Source: Acidovorax sp. (GTDB lineage: Bacteria; Pseudomonadota; Gammaproteobacteria; Burkholderiales; Burkholderiaceae_C). From it: a stretch of 5,604 nucleotides of DNA. The translations under genes and the position numbers were made by a program. The notes below the pieces were generated by a model. That model worked only from the letters and a program-made list of their open reading frames with translations, ran no database searches and was not told the origin of the DNA. Location of the stretch: positions 1 to 5,604 of the forward strand of contig JASLFM010000383.1 of the NCBI GenBank assembly GCA_030150585.1, read 5' to 3'. Shown here piece after piece: positions 1-5,279 of the stretch (position 1 is its first letter; each line of letters starts with the position of its first letter).

Positions 1-495
1 ACCCTGCGCACGGTCCTGCGCCAGCATGGCCGCCGCGCGGCACGCATCGGCTGGATCGACCTGCACACGGGCCTGGGCCCCAGCGGCCATGGCGAGCGCA
101 TCTACGCGGGCGCCAACGACGCGCGCGCCATCCAGCGCGCACGCGCGTGGTGGGACGGCGGCGGCGCCACGCCCGTGACCTCGATCTACGACGGCTCTTC
201 CACCTCGGCCTTCCTCACGGGCCTGATGTGGAATGGGCTCGTGCAGGAGTGTCCGCAGGCCGAGTACACGGGCATTGCCATGGAATACGGCACCGTGCCC
301 GTGGCCGACGTGCTGCAGGCGCTGCGCGCAGAGCACTGGCTCCACGTCCACCCCGAGGCGCCGCCTGCGCTGGCCGCGCAGATCAAGCAGCAGATGCGCG
401 ACGCCTTCTACACCGATACCGATGCGTGGAAGGGCCAAATCGTGAGCCAGGCGCGCCAGGCCATGTTCCAGGCCGTGGACGGCCTTTCAGGCTGA
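1..495 (+). CDS. DUF2817 family M14-like metallopeptidase, C-terminal part
   Basis: The gene enters from the left edge in frame 1, so its start is outside the window; 164 residues and a TGA stop are visible. The fragment opens close to a zinc-site motif, IDLHTGLGPSG (visible residues 19-29), where H22 fits the last zinc-binding His of M14 carboxypeptidase folds. The motif MEYGT (residues 94-98) carries E95, which fits the catalytic Glu of that fold. Both motifs and their spacing match DUF2817 proteins, a zinc-carboxypeptidase-like family whose substrates are mostly unknown. The upstream part, with the HxxE half of the zinc site, is not visible. No membrane segment is seen here. The last three codons overlap the end of the convergent acyltransferase gene. 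The family is fairly sure; activity and substrate are not. Confidence 0.8.
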   Translation, partial: TLRTVLRQHGRRAARIGWIDLHTGLGPSGHGERIYAGANDARAIQRARAWWDGGGATPVTSIYDGSSTSAFLTGLMWNGLVQECPQAEYTGIAMEYGTVPVADVLQALRAEHWLHVHPEAPPALAAQIKQQMRDAFYTDTDAWKGQIVSQARQAMFQAVDGLSG

Positions 496-2067
496 GGCCT
501 CGCTGCCCCAGGGCAGCATCAGCGTGAGCAGCGAGAGCTGCGTGAACTCGGGCGCGAAGGCCTCGATGATTTGCCGCGGGTCGGGGCACAGTTGCGCGTC
601 GGTGATCACGCCGAACTGCACGCCGCCGCCGTAGCTGAGGATCGAAACACCCAGGCCGATGTCGCCCGACTGCGGCACCCAGAACATGCACTGCGTCACG
701 CGCGAGCCGCACAGTGTGAGCGCCTCGCGCGGGCCCGGCACGTTGGTCATCACGGCCGTGGTCTTGCGGCTGAAGAGGCCCAGCAGCGCGTCCTGCGCGG
801 GCTTCACGAGCAGGCCCGCCACGGCGAGCATCGCGAAGGCCAGCAGCGGCTGCGTGCTGCCCTTGAGCGCGTTCATGCGCCGCCGCACCTCGTACACGCG
901 CTCGATGGGGTTGGCCACGCCGATGGGCAGCACCAGCGGCACGAGGCCGAAGCGATTGCCCAGCTTCCAGGCTTCTTCGATCGGCCGCAGGTTCACGGGG
1001 ATCATGGCGCGAATCTCCTGGCCCGCCGGGTCATCGCCGTGCCGGCGCAGGTAGCTGCCGATGGCGCCGGCCACGCAGGCCAGCAGCACGTCGTTGATCG
1101 AGCAGTTGAGCGCGCGCCCCACGGCCTTGACCTCGTCGAGTGGAATGGGCGGGCACCAGGCCACGCGCTTGGCGCCGCCGGGCTGGCCCTTGAGGCGCGT
1201 GGGCGAGTCGTCGGGCATGAGCGCGAGCGCGGCCGCGTCGCTGAGCAGCTGGTAGGCCATGCGTGCGGCGTCCACCGAGCCCGCGAGGCCCTGCTCGAAC
1301 GCCTTGTCGGGTTCGCGCAGCAGGTGCAGCGAGCGGGCTGCGCCGTCGCCCGCGAGGTCGAGCGCTTTGGCGGCGATACCGGTCAGCGGGCGGATCAGCG
1401 CGTCGGCCACCCAGTCCTCGGGCGCCGTGCCGGCGGCGGCCTTGCGGCGGCGCTGGGGCGGCCCGCTGCCGCCGTCCACGAGCGACATGCTCACCGAGAT
1501 GAGTGCGATGCCGTCGGCGATGCAGTGGTGGATGCGCACGATCAGCGCGCTGCCGCGCTGCCCGTCGTCGTCGGTGAAGTCCTCGATGAGGTGCAGCTGC
1601 CACAGCGGCCGGCGCGCGTCGAGCGGCGCCATGGCGAGCTCGCCCACGCGGTGCTGCAGCGCCTGCTGCGGGCTCTGCCCCTTGCGCCGCGGCAGGCGCT
1701 CGCGCACCACGTGGGCCGCGAGGTCGAAGCGCGCATCCTCCACCCAGGTGGCGCCCGCCGCGTCCTCGATGACGCGCTGGCGAAAGCGCGGGTACTGCAG
1801 CAGGCGTTGGCGCACGCGCTCGCACAGCGCCTCCCAGGTGATGCCGGGCGCGAGCGTCCACACGCCGTTGATCATCATGAGGTTGCTGGCCGAGTCCATG
1901 CGCAGCCAGGCCGTGTCCACCTTGCTCATGCGCTCGCCCGACAGGCCCAGCAGCCCCGAGGCGGTGCGCCGCACGTTCTTGCGCACGGCCTGGGCCGCGC
2001 GCGCGGCGGGCGTGGGCGGTTCGGTCGCCGTGGAAGGGGCCGGGGCTTTGCGGGTGCGGGTGACCAT
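487..2067 (-). CDS. Wax ester synthase / diacylglycerol O-acyltransferase (WS/DGAT)
   Basis: A 526-aa bifunctional acyltransferase. The family joins acyl-CoA to a fatty alcohol (wax ester) or to diacylglycerol (triacylglycerol) at the inner membrane or the lipid-body surface. The catalytic motif HHCIADG lies at residues 180-186, with H181 the expected general base. Other family signatures are MSKVDTAWLRMD (47-58), PLWQLHLIED (154-163), the ND motif in SINDVLLACVAGA (323-335), MTNVPGPRE (440-448) and the C-terminal block around WVPQSGDIGLGVSILSYGG (463-481). A hydrophobic stretch at 408-432 could touch membrane. Length is slightly above the usual 450-480 aa because of a 46-residue Ala/Pro/Arg/Thr-rich N-terminal extension. 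The ATG at 2067 was chosen because AGGA lies 9 nt upstream; the frame stays open to 2199, but that part looks non-coding. The gene is divergent from the acyl-CoA-binding protein gene. Which product is made in vivo cannot be told. Confidence 0.93.
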   Translation of the reverse strand: MVTRTRKAPAPSTATEPPTPAARAAQAVRKNVRRTASGLLGLSGERMSKVDTAWLRMDSASNLMMINGVWTLAPGITWEALCERVRQRLLQYPRFRQRVIEDAAGATWVEDARFDLAAHVVRERLPRRKGQSPQQALQHRVGELAMAPLDARRPLWQLHLIEDFTDDDGQRGSALIVRIHHCIADGIALISVSMSLVDGGSGPPQRRRKAAAGTAPEDWVADALIRPLTGIAAKALDLAGDGAARSLHLLREPDKAFEQGLAGSVDAARMAYQLLSDAAALALMPDDSPTRLKGQPGGAKRVAWCPPIPLDEVKAVGRALNCSINDVLLACVAGAIGSYLRRHGDDPAGQEIRAMIPVNLRPIEEAWKLGNRFGLVPLVLPIGVANPIERVYEVRRRMNALKGSTQPLLAFAMLAVAGLLVKPAQDALLGLFSRKTTAVMTNVPGPREALTLCGSRVTQCMFWVPQSGDIGLGVSILSYGGGVQFGVITDAQLCPDPRQIIEAFAPEFTQLSLLTLMLPWGSEASA

Positions 2068-2076
2068 GCGCGGATG

Positions 2077-2080
2077 TCCT
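2077..2080 (-). promoter_or_regulatory. Ribosome binding site that sets the WS/DGAT start
   Basis: On the minus strand AGGA lies 9 nt before the ATG at 2067, inside a CA-rich leader. This favours the 526-aa form over an open-frame extension to 2199 and over the internal Met at 1929, where the conserved family domain begins. Confidence 0.55.
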
Positions 2081-2109
2081 GTGGTGTGTTTTTGGGGGAT
2101 GGCCTCTAG

Positions 2110-2178
2110 GAACGGTGCCCTGCGGGGCAGCGTGCGGGCCGTAAGATACAACGGCGCATTCCCATGCAGACACCGTTC
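2110..2178. repeat. 8-bp inverted repeat with 53-bp spacer, possible operator pair
   Basis: GAACGGTG at 2110-2117 and its exact reverse complement CACCGTTC at 2171-2178 lie on either side of the AT-richer core of the divergent region. The spacing is too wide for a simple hairpin terminator. It would suit two half-sites or two regulator sites, but an 8-bp match can arise by chance. Confidence 0.35.
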
Positions 2179-2205
2179 TTTCCCGACCCCTCCGCACATT
2201 TTTCC

Positions 2206-2211
2206 GAGGAG
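2206..2211 (+). promoter_or_regulatory. Strong ribosome binding site of the acyl-CoA-binding protein gene
   Basis: GAGGAG lies 8 nt before the ATG at 2220, the best Shine-Dalgarno match in the window. Several other genes here have weak or no such signals, so this small protein may be translated at a comparatively high level. Confidence 0.75.
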
Positions 2212-2219
2212 CCTCCGAC

Positions 2220-2474
2220 ATGTCCGACCTGAACGCCACTTTCGAAACCGCCGTGGCCAATTCCAAGAACCTCAGCGAACGTCCCGACAACGCCACGCTG
2301 CTCAAGATCTACGCGCTCTACAAACAGGCCACCGTGGGCGACAACACCGAGAAGAAGCCCAGCTTTTCCGACATGGTGGGCCGCGCCAAGTGGGATGCCT
2401 GGGAAAAGCTCAAGGGCACCGCCGCCGACGCTGCCAAGCAGCAGTACGTGGACCTGATCGCTTCGCTGAGCTGA
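2220..2474 (+). CDS. Acyl-CoA-binding protein (ACBP)
   Basis: A complete 84-aa protein, the normal size for a stand-alone ACBP. This soluble four-helix protein binds medium- and long-chain acyl-CoA esters, buffering and carrying them between enzymes. The signature YALYKQATVGD (31-41) supplies the conserved Tyr31, Tyr34 and Lys35. GRAKWDAWEKLKG (54-66) supplies Lys58 and the Trp pair, and Tyr76 near the end matches the conserved ligand-contacting Tyr. It has no signal peptide or membrane segment, so it should be cytosolic. The start is fixed by GAGGAG 8 nt upstream. It is transcribed away from WS/DGAT, an enzyme that consumes acyl-CoA, so delivery of acyl groups to that enzyme is a reasonable inference. 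A GC hairpin starts directly after its stop codon. Confidence 0.95.
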   Translation: MSDLNATFETAVANSKNLSERPDNATLLKIYALYKQATVGDNTEKKPSFSDMVGRAKWDAWEKLKGTAADAAKQQYVDLIASLS

Positions 2475-2497
2475 GCGGGCCGGGCGGCGCGGCCCGC
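2475..2497. terminator. GC hairpin between convergent ACBP and PHA-protein genes
   Basis: GCGGGCCG (2475-2482) and CGGCCCGC (2490-2497) form a perfect 8-bp stem with a 7-nt loop, starting at the base after the ACBP stop. It fills most of the 27-bp gap between two convergent genes, where a two-way terminator is expected. A clean T-run is missing on either strand; rightward there is only the mixed TCACTTCTTCTTCC. Intrinsic termination is therefore plausible rather than certain. Confidence 0.5.
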
Positions 2498-2501
2498 GCC
2501 G

Positions 2502-2816
2502 TCACTTCTTCTTCCGGCCCCCGGCGGGCTTGGCCAGCAGTGCGTCGAACTGGCCGTTGAGTTCCGACTCGATGCGGTCCTTGAACGCGCTGACCAGAAA
2601 GCCCAGCTTGGCCTCCAGCTCGAACAGGTCAGGCAGCACCTGCAGCGTGCCCTGCACGCCCGTGCGGCGGAAGTGGACCGTGTCCTGGTCCTCGCCCTCT
2701 TCGTAGGTGCATTCCATGTCGAACTTGCGCTCGGCCTTTTCGGCCCAGGCGAAGGCAATCTTGCGCGCGGCCTCAAGGCCGAGCTGGTGCGGGCGATGGA
2801 TGTGGATGCTGGACAC
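2502..2816 (-). CDS. Polyhydroxyalkanoic acid system family protein (PHA_gran_rgn type)
   Basis: A 104-aa protein starting at GTG (2816). Its pattern fits the small 'putative polyhydroxyalkanoic acid system' family: an opening (V)SSIHIHRPHQLG (1-13), a basic and aromatic helix ARKIAFAWAEKAERKF (17-32), HFRRTGVQGTLQV (48-60), a LEAKLGFLVSAF stretch (67-78) and a Lys-rich end, RKKK (101-104). Members are linked to PHA granules mainly by gene neighbourhood; the biochemical role is not established. There is no signal peptide or membrane segment. The GTG was chosen because the family motif begins right after it and the next Met (34) would remove half the domain. A weak AAAGAG lies 4 nt upstream. 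The start lies 44 bp inside the end of the aminopeptidase gene, suggesting translational coupling. No PHA synthase or phasin is visible nearby. Confidence 0.8.
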   Translation of the reverse strand: MSSIHIHRPHQLGLEAARKIAFAWAEKAERKFDMECTYEEGEDQDTVHFRRTGVQGTLQVLPDLFELEAKLGFLVSAFKDRIESELNGQFDALLAKPAGGRKKK

Positions 2817-3957
2817 AGTGCTCTTTCGTGGGGGCGGCGGGCGACAGCGCGCACAGGGCCTCGTGCCGCTGCGCCGCCGGCAGGGCCGCCAGTTGCTGGA
2901 CCGCATCATAAAACCGGCGCCAGTCCTGCTGCTGCCGCGCGAACAGCGCCTCGAAGGCCGGCACCCAGCCGTCGTAGGCGGCCTGGGCACCGAAGGCCGC
3001 GTTGTTGGCCTCGGCCACCCAGCGGTCGTAGGCCGCGATCTGCGCGGGCGAGGGTGCTCCCTCCAACGCCGCCTGCCACTGCGCGCGCAGCGCCGCATAC
3101 CGCGCACGGAAATCCTGCATTGCTTCTGATTTAATAGCTGCCAGCGCTTGCGGATTCAGCGGTTGCTCGGCATTGCGTGCGTAGAGCTCGGCCAGCCGCT
3201 CGCGCGCGGCGCGCGTGAGCGCGCGGAACTGGGCGCGCCGCGCCTCGCTGGCCTCGTAGGCGGCGCGTGCGCCCGGGCTGGCCTGCGTGGCGAGCCAGCG
3301 CGCGCTGCCCAGGCGCTCCACGGCCGTGGCGAAGGACTCGTTGAACTGCGTGTCGTCCTTGGCGTAGACCACCTGGTGCGCCAGCTCGTGGAACATCAGG
3401 CGTACGAAGTCGCCCTCGGGCCACTGGATGAAGGTGGACAGCAGCGGGTCGCCGCCGAGCCAGTTGAGGTAGCCCAGCGTCGAGTACGCGGGCACGCCGT
3501 ACACGCTCACCTCCAGGCCCTCGGCGGCCAACTGCGCGGCGTGCTCGCGCGCATGGCCTTCAGCGAAGTAGCCGCGGTAGCCGATGCAGCCCGTGACCGG
3601 AAAGCACCATGTGTGCAGCGTGAGCGAGTCGGGCGGCGCGGCCACCACGTTCCACACCGCGGCGGCGCGGTGCAGGTCGGCATAGCGGCGGTAGCTCGCG
3701 TTGTCGGGCAGGTGCAGCTCGGCCACCGCGAACGCGCGGGCGCGCTGTGCCAGCTGCAGCCGCTCGCGCAGCGCGGCGGGGGTGTCGCTGCTTGCGATCC
3801 ACTCGGACAGCGGCTTGGCCGCCTCCAGCATCTGCAGGTGGCCGCGCAGTCCCTGCCAGTAGTAGCCCAGGCCCGAGGTGTGGGCGCAGCCCGCGAGCAG
3901 GCAGGCCAGGGCCGCCAGCAGCGCGCGCGGCAGGGGGGAGGGGCGGGGCGAAGTCAT
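2773..3957 (-). CDS. Putative aminopeptidase lipoprotein (DUF2265 / 'Aminopep' family), HExxH zinc protease
   Basis: A 394-aa protein. The N-terminus has a short basic region, a hydrophobic core and the lipobox LLAGC with the modified Cys at 24, so a lipoprotein exported across the inner membrane is expected. Residue 25 is Ala, which does not give the Asp+2 inner-membrane retention signal. The zinc motif HELAHQ (190-195) is followed by NESFATAVE (206-214), where E207 is a likely third zinc ligand, as in gluzincins. FPVTGCIGYRGYF (119-131) and LGYLNWLGGDPLLST (161-175) are typical of the family, which is annotated as aminopeptidase though few members have been tested. The second half is Ala/Arg-rich and helical. 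ATG 3957 gives a sensible signal peptide, but AGGA abuts it with no spacer. Residues 270-280 come from an AT-rich stretch with rare codons, and the last 14 residues overprint the start of the PHA-protein gene. Confidence 0.88.
   Translation of the reverse strand: MTSPRPSPLPRALLAALACLLAGCAHTSGLGYYWQGLRGHLQMLEAAKPLSEWIASSDTPAALRERLQLAQRARAFAVAELHLPDNASYRRYADLHRAAAVWNVVAAPPDSLTLHTWCFPVTGCIGYRGYFAEGHAREHAAQLAAEGLEVSVYGVPAYSTLGYLNWLGGDPLLSTFIQWPEGDFVRLMFHELAHQVVYAKDDTQFNESFATAVERLGSARWLATQASPGARAAYEASEARRAQFRALTRAARERLAELYARNAEQPLNPQALAAIKSEAMQDFRARYAALRAQWQAALEGAPSPAQIAAYDRWVAEANNAAFGAQAAYDGWVPAFEALFARQQQDWRRFYDAVQQLAALPAAQRHEALCALSPAAPTKEHCVQHPHPSPAPARP
3118..3150. repeat. AT-rich, repeat-like segment inside the aminopeptidase gene
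   Basis: This 33-bp stretch stands out from the surrounding high-GC sequence. On the coding strand it gives residues 270-280 (QALAAIKSEAM) with GCA, GCT, ATT, AAA, TCA and GAA codons, which the rest of the gene mostly avoids. It contains the palindrome AGCGCT (3143-3148) next to TTAATAGCTG (3131-3140). From memory, similar AGCGCT/ATAGCTG strings recur across Comamonadaceae genomes, often between genes. I could not search for copies, so the repeat status is tentative; the base-composition break is direct. Confidence 0.4.
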
Positions 3958-3960
3958 TCC

Positions 3961-3966
3961 TAGAAT
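3961..3966 (+). promoter_or_regulatory. Possible -10 element for tag, suggesting a leaderless mRNA
   Basis: TAGAAT matches the sigma-70 -10 consensus at five of six positions and ends 6 nt before the A of the tag ATG (3972). Transcription would then start at or very near the start codon. No Shine-Dalgarno sequence precedes this ATG, which fits. No -35 box is seen at the right distance; the upstream sequence is a G-rich tract. Tentative. Confidence 0.25.
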
Positions 3967-3971
3967 GTGCC

Positions 3972-4625
3972 ATGCCCGAGACCACCCCCGCCCCCTCCAA
4001 CGGCCTGTTTCACGACGAAGCCGGCTGCCCGCGCTGCGCCTGGTGCCGCGCCACGCCGCTGTACCGCCACTACCACGACCACGAATGGGGATTCCCCGTG
4101 GACGACGACCGGCGCCTGTTCGAGAAGCTGTGCCTCGAAGGCTTCCAGTCGGGCCTGAGCTGGCTCACCATCCTCAACAAGCGCGAGGCCTTCCGTGCGG
4201 GCTTCGCAGGGTTCGATGCCGAGCAGATCGCGCGCTTCGGCGAGGCCGACGTGGCGCGGCTGCTGGCCGACGCGGGCATCGTTCGCCACCGCGGCAAGAT
4301 CGAATCCACCATCAACAACGCGCGGCGCCTGCTGGAGCTGCGCGCCGAGTTCGGCTCGCTCGCGCGCTACGTGTGGCGCCACGAGCCCGCGCCGCACGAG
4401 CGGCCCGAGCGCCTCACCATCGAGGCGGCGCGCACGCTCACGGCCACGGCGGCCTCCACGGCCATGTCCAAGGACCTCAAGAAGCGCGGCTGGAGCTTTG
4501 TGGGCCCGACCACGGTCTATGCCTTCATGCAGGCCATGGGTCTCGTCAACGACCACATCGAGGGCTGCAGCGTGCGTGACCGTGCGCTCGCGGCGCGCGC
4601 GGCCTTCGCGCCGCCTACACTCTGA
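3972..4625 (+). CDS. tag: DNA-3-methyladenine glycosylase I (Tag)
   Basis: A complete 217-aa base-excision repair enzyme that removes 3-methyladenine from alkylated DNA, acting in the cytosol. By alignment from memory with E. coli Tag (187 aa), the structural zinc site is intact: C22, H35, H195 and C199, equivalent to C4, H17, H175 and C179. The motifs YHDHEWG (34-40), CLEGFQSGLSW (54-64, with E56 and W64 matching the base-recognition E38 and W46), DAGIVRHRGKI (100-110), LKKRGWSFVGPT (169-180) and GLVNDHIEGC (190-199) are all present. It is longer than the E. coli enzyme because of about 18 extra N-terminal residues and a short Ala-rich tail. The ATG lies 14 bp from the divergent aminopeptidase ATG, with no Shine-Dalgarno. 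The next gene follows on the same strand after 31 bp. No Ada or other alkylation-response gene is seen nearby. Confidence 0.96.
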   Translation: MPETTPAPSNGLFHDEAGCPRCAWCRATPLYRHYHDHEWGFPVDDDRRLFEKLCLEGFQSGLSWLTILNKREAFRAGFAGFDAEQIARFGEADVARLLADAGIVRHRGKIESTINNARRLLELRAEFGSLARYVWRHEPAPHERPERLTIEAARTLTATAASTAMSKDLKKRGWSFVGPTTVYAFMQAMGLVNDHIEGCSVRDRALAARAAFAPPTL

Positions 4626-4656
4626 GCTCCCGTTCACCCCCTTTTTTCTCGTATCC

Positions 4657-5274
4657 ATGGAACTTCTGACGCTGGCGCTGCTGATCGCCATGGGCGCCTA
4701 CCTTCTCAAGGCCCGCGAGCGCGCCGCGCGCGTGGCTCTGCTGGGCAGCTACCTGGGCCGCTACCAGATCGAGAAGCTCATGGAGGCCCTGACCGAGGGC
4801 TACCTGCGCGCGCTGGGCGAGTCCGACCCGCAGCGCCGCGCGCAGATATGGGGGCTGCTGGCCACCACCGAGAAGAACCTCAGCGAGCAGTTCCAGTCTT
4901 TCGCCGACGACTTCGCGCGCATCGACGCGGCCGACGCGCGCGTGAGCACCTTTGCCCTCGCGCTGCCCTATGCCGACCGCTGGCTGCCCGGCGCGAGCTT
5001 TGACATGCGCGAGGCGCTGCAGATGCATGCACGGGGCATCGCGGCAGCGGCCGATGGGGGCGGGGGCGACGAGCCGGAGGAAGCGCGCAAGCGCAGGGCT
5101 TTCACGATGACGGCCGAGCTCTACCTCATGCAGCACACCTGCCACTGGTTCTGCCGCTCGGCCACGGTCGCCTCGGTGCGGCTCGTGGCGCGGCACAAGA
5201 CCTCGTACGAGCAGGTGCTGGCCTCGGTGTCGCCGGCCACGCGCGCGGCGTACCGGCAGATCGTGGGCATCTGA
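4657..5274 (+). CDS. Hypothetical protein, 205 aa, single N-terminal membrane segment
   Basis: I do not recognise a named family; it resembles conserved hypothetical proteins of Burkholderiales. Residues 2-17 (ELLTLALLIAMGAYLL) form a probable membrane anchor followed by a basic stretch (KARERAAR), which favours a cytoplasmic body. The rest looks mainly helical: IEKLMEALTEGYLRALGE (38-54), IWGLLATTEKNLSEQFQSFADDFARID (64-90), then LALPYADRWLPGASFDMREAL (101-121). A Gly/Asp/Glu/Lys-rich linker at 133-147, including GGGG, is probably disordered. A cysteine/histidine cluster, HTCHWFC (160-166), stands before a conserved-looking C-terminal helix. ATG 4657 gives the clean anchor, but its leader is T-rich with no Shine-Dalgarno. 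Codon use is like its neighbours, and it follows tag by 31 bp, so co-transcription is likely. Function unknown. Confidence 0.85.
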   Translation: MELLTLALLIAMGAYLLKARERAARVALLGSYLGRYQIEKLMEALTEGYLRALGESDPQRRAQIWGLLATTEKNLSEQFQSFADDFARIDAADARVSTFALALPYADRWLPGASFDMREALQMHARGIAAAADGGGGDEPEEARKRRAFTMTAELYLMQHTCHWFCRSATVASVRLVARHKTSYEQVLASVSPATRAAYRQIVGI

Positions 5275-5279
5275 GCTGG

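Larger units (their letters stand above)
2068..2219. promoter_or_regulatory. Divergent promoter region between WS/DGAT and acyl-CoA-binding protein
   Basis: This 152-bp gap is the only sizeable intergenic region in the window and must hold the start signals of both flanking genes unless they are read from further away. It is clearly less GC-rich than the genes. The AT-richest core, around 2142-2152, has poor -10-like matches: TAAGAT (2142-2147) and TACAAC (2147-2152) towards the right-hand gene, and TATCTT (2147-2142) on the opposite strand. No convincing -35 box is seen for any of them. An 8-bp inverted repeat brackets this core. The promoter assignment is inference; the gap itself is directly seen. 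Confidence 0.45.

Noticed and set aside
2081..2100. CA/A-rich leader on the WS/DGAT message as a Hfq/Crc-type control site
   Set aside because: The stretch is short and I see no repeated recognition motif; the idea would rest on composition alone.
571..2109. 512-codon open frame on the + strand opposite WS/DGAT
   Set aside because: It is antisense to a gene with clear catalytic motifs; its translation is a His/Ala/Arg/Gly-rich string with no family motif, typical of GC-rich shadow frames.
2068..2199. N-terminal extension of WS/DGAT to an upstream ATG (2199)
   Set aside because: The extra 44 residues lack family similarity, would cover most of the divergent promoter region, and a good ribosome binding site precedes the ATG at 2067.
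1031..2305. Long minus-strand frame overlapping WS/DGAT and running into the ACBP gene
   Set aside because: Arg/Ala/Pro-rich low-complexity translation, out of frame with the conserved acyltransferase; crosses the divergent promoter region.
1259..2560. Long + strand frame spanning antisense WS/DGAT and the ACBP gene in another frame
   Set aside because: No recognisable domain, and it overlaps two well-supported genes.
2817..3107. Extension of the PHA-protein frame upstream to 3107
   Set aside because: The added residues are Arg/Pro/Ser-rich and out of frame inside the aminopeptidase gene; the family domain begins at the GTG at 2816.
3148..3963. 271-codon + strand frame opposite the aminopeptidase
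   Set aside because: Antisense shadow of a gene with lipobox and HExxH motif; no domain in its own translation.
4590..4614. Perfect 8-bp GC hairpin (GCGGCGCG/CGCGCCGC) as a tag terminator
   Set aside because: It lies within the tag coding sequence, and the only T-run is 27 bp further on; such stems are common in GC-rich coding DNA.
3960..4691. 243-codon minus-strand frame opposite tag
   Set aside because: Antisense to tag, which has every expected active-site and zinc residue; repetitive Val/Gly/Ala-rich translation.
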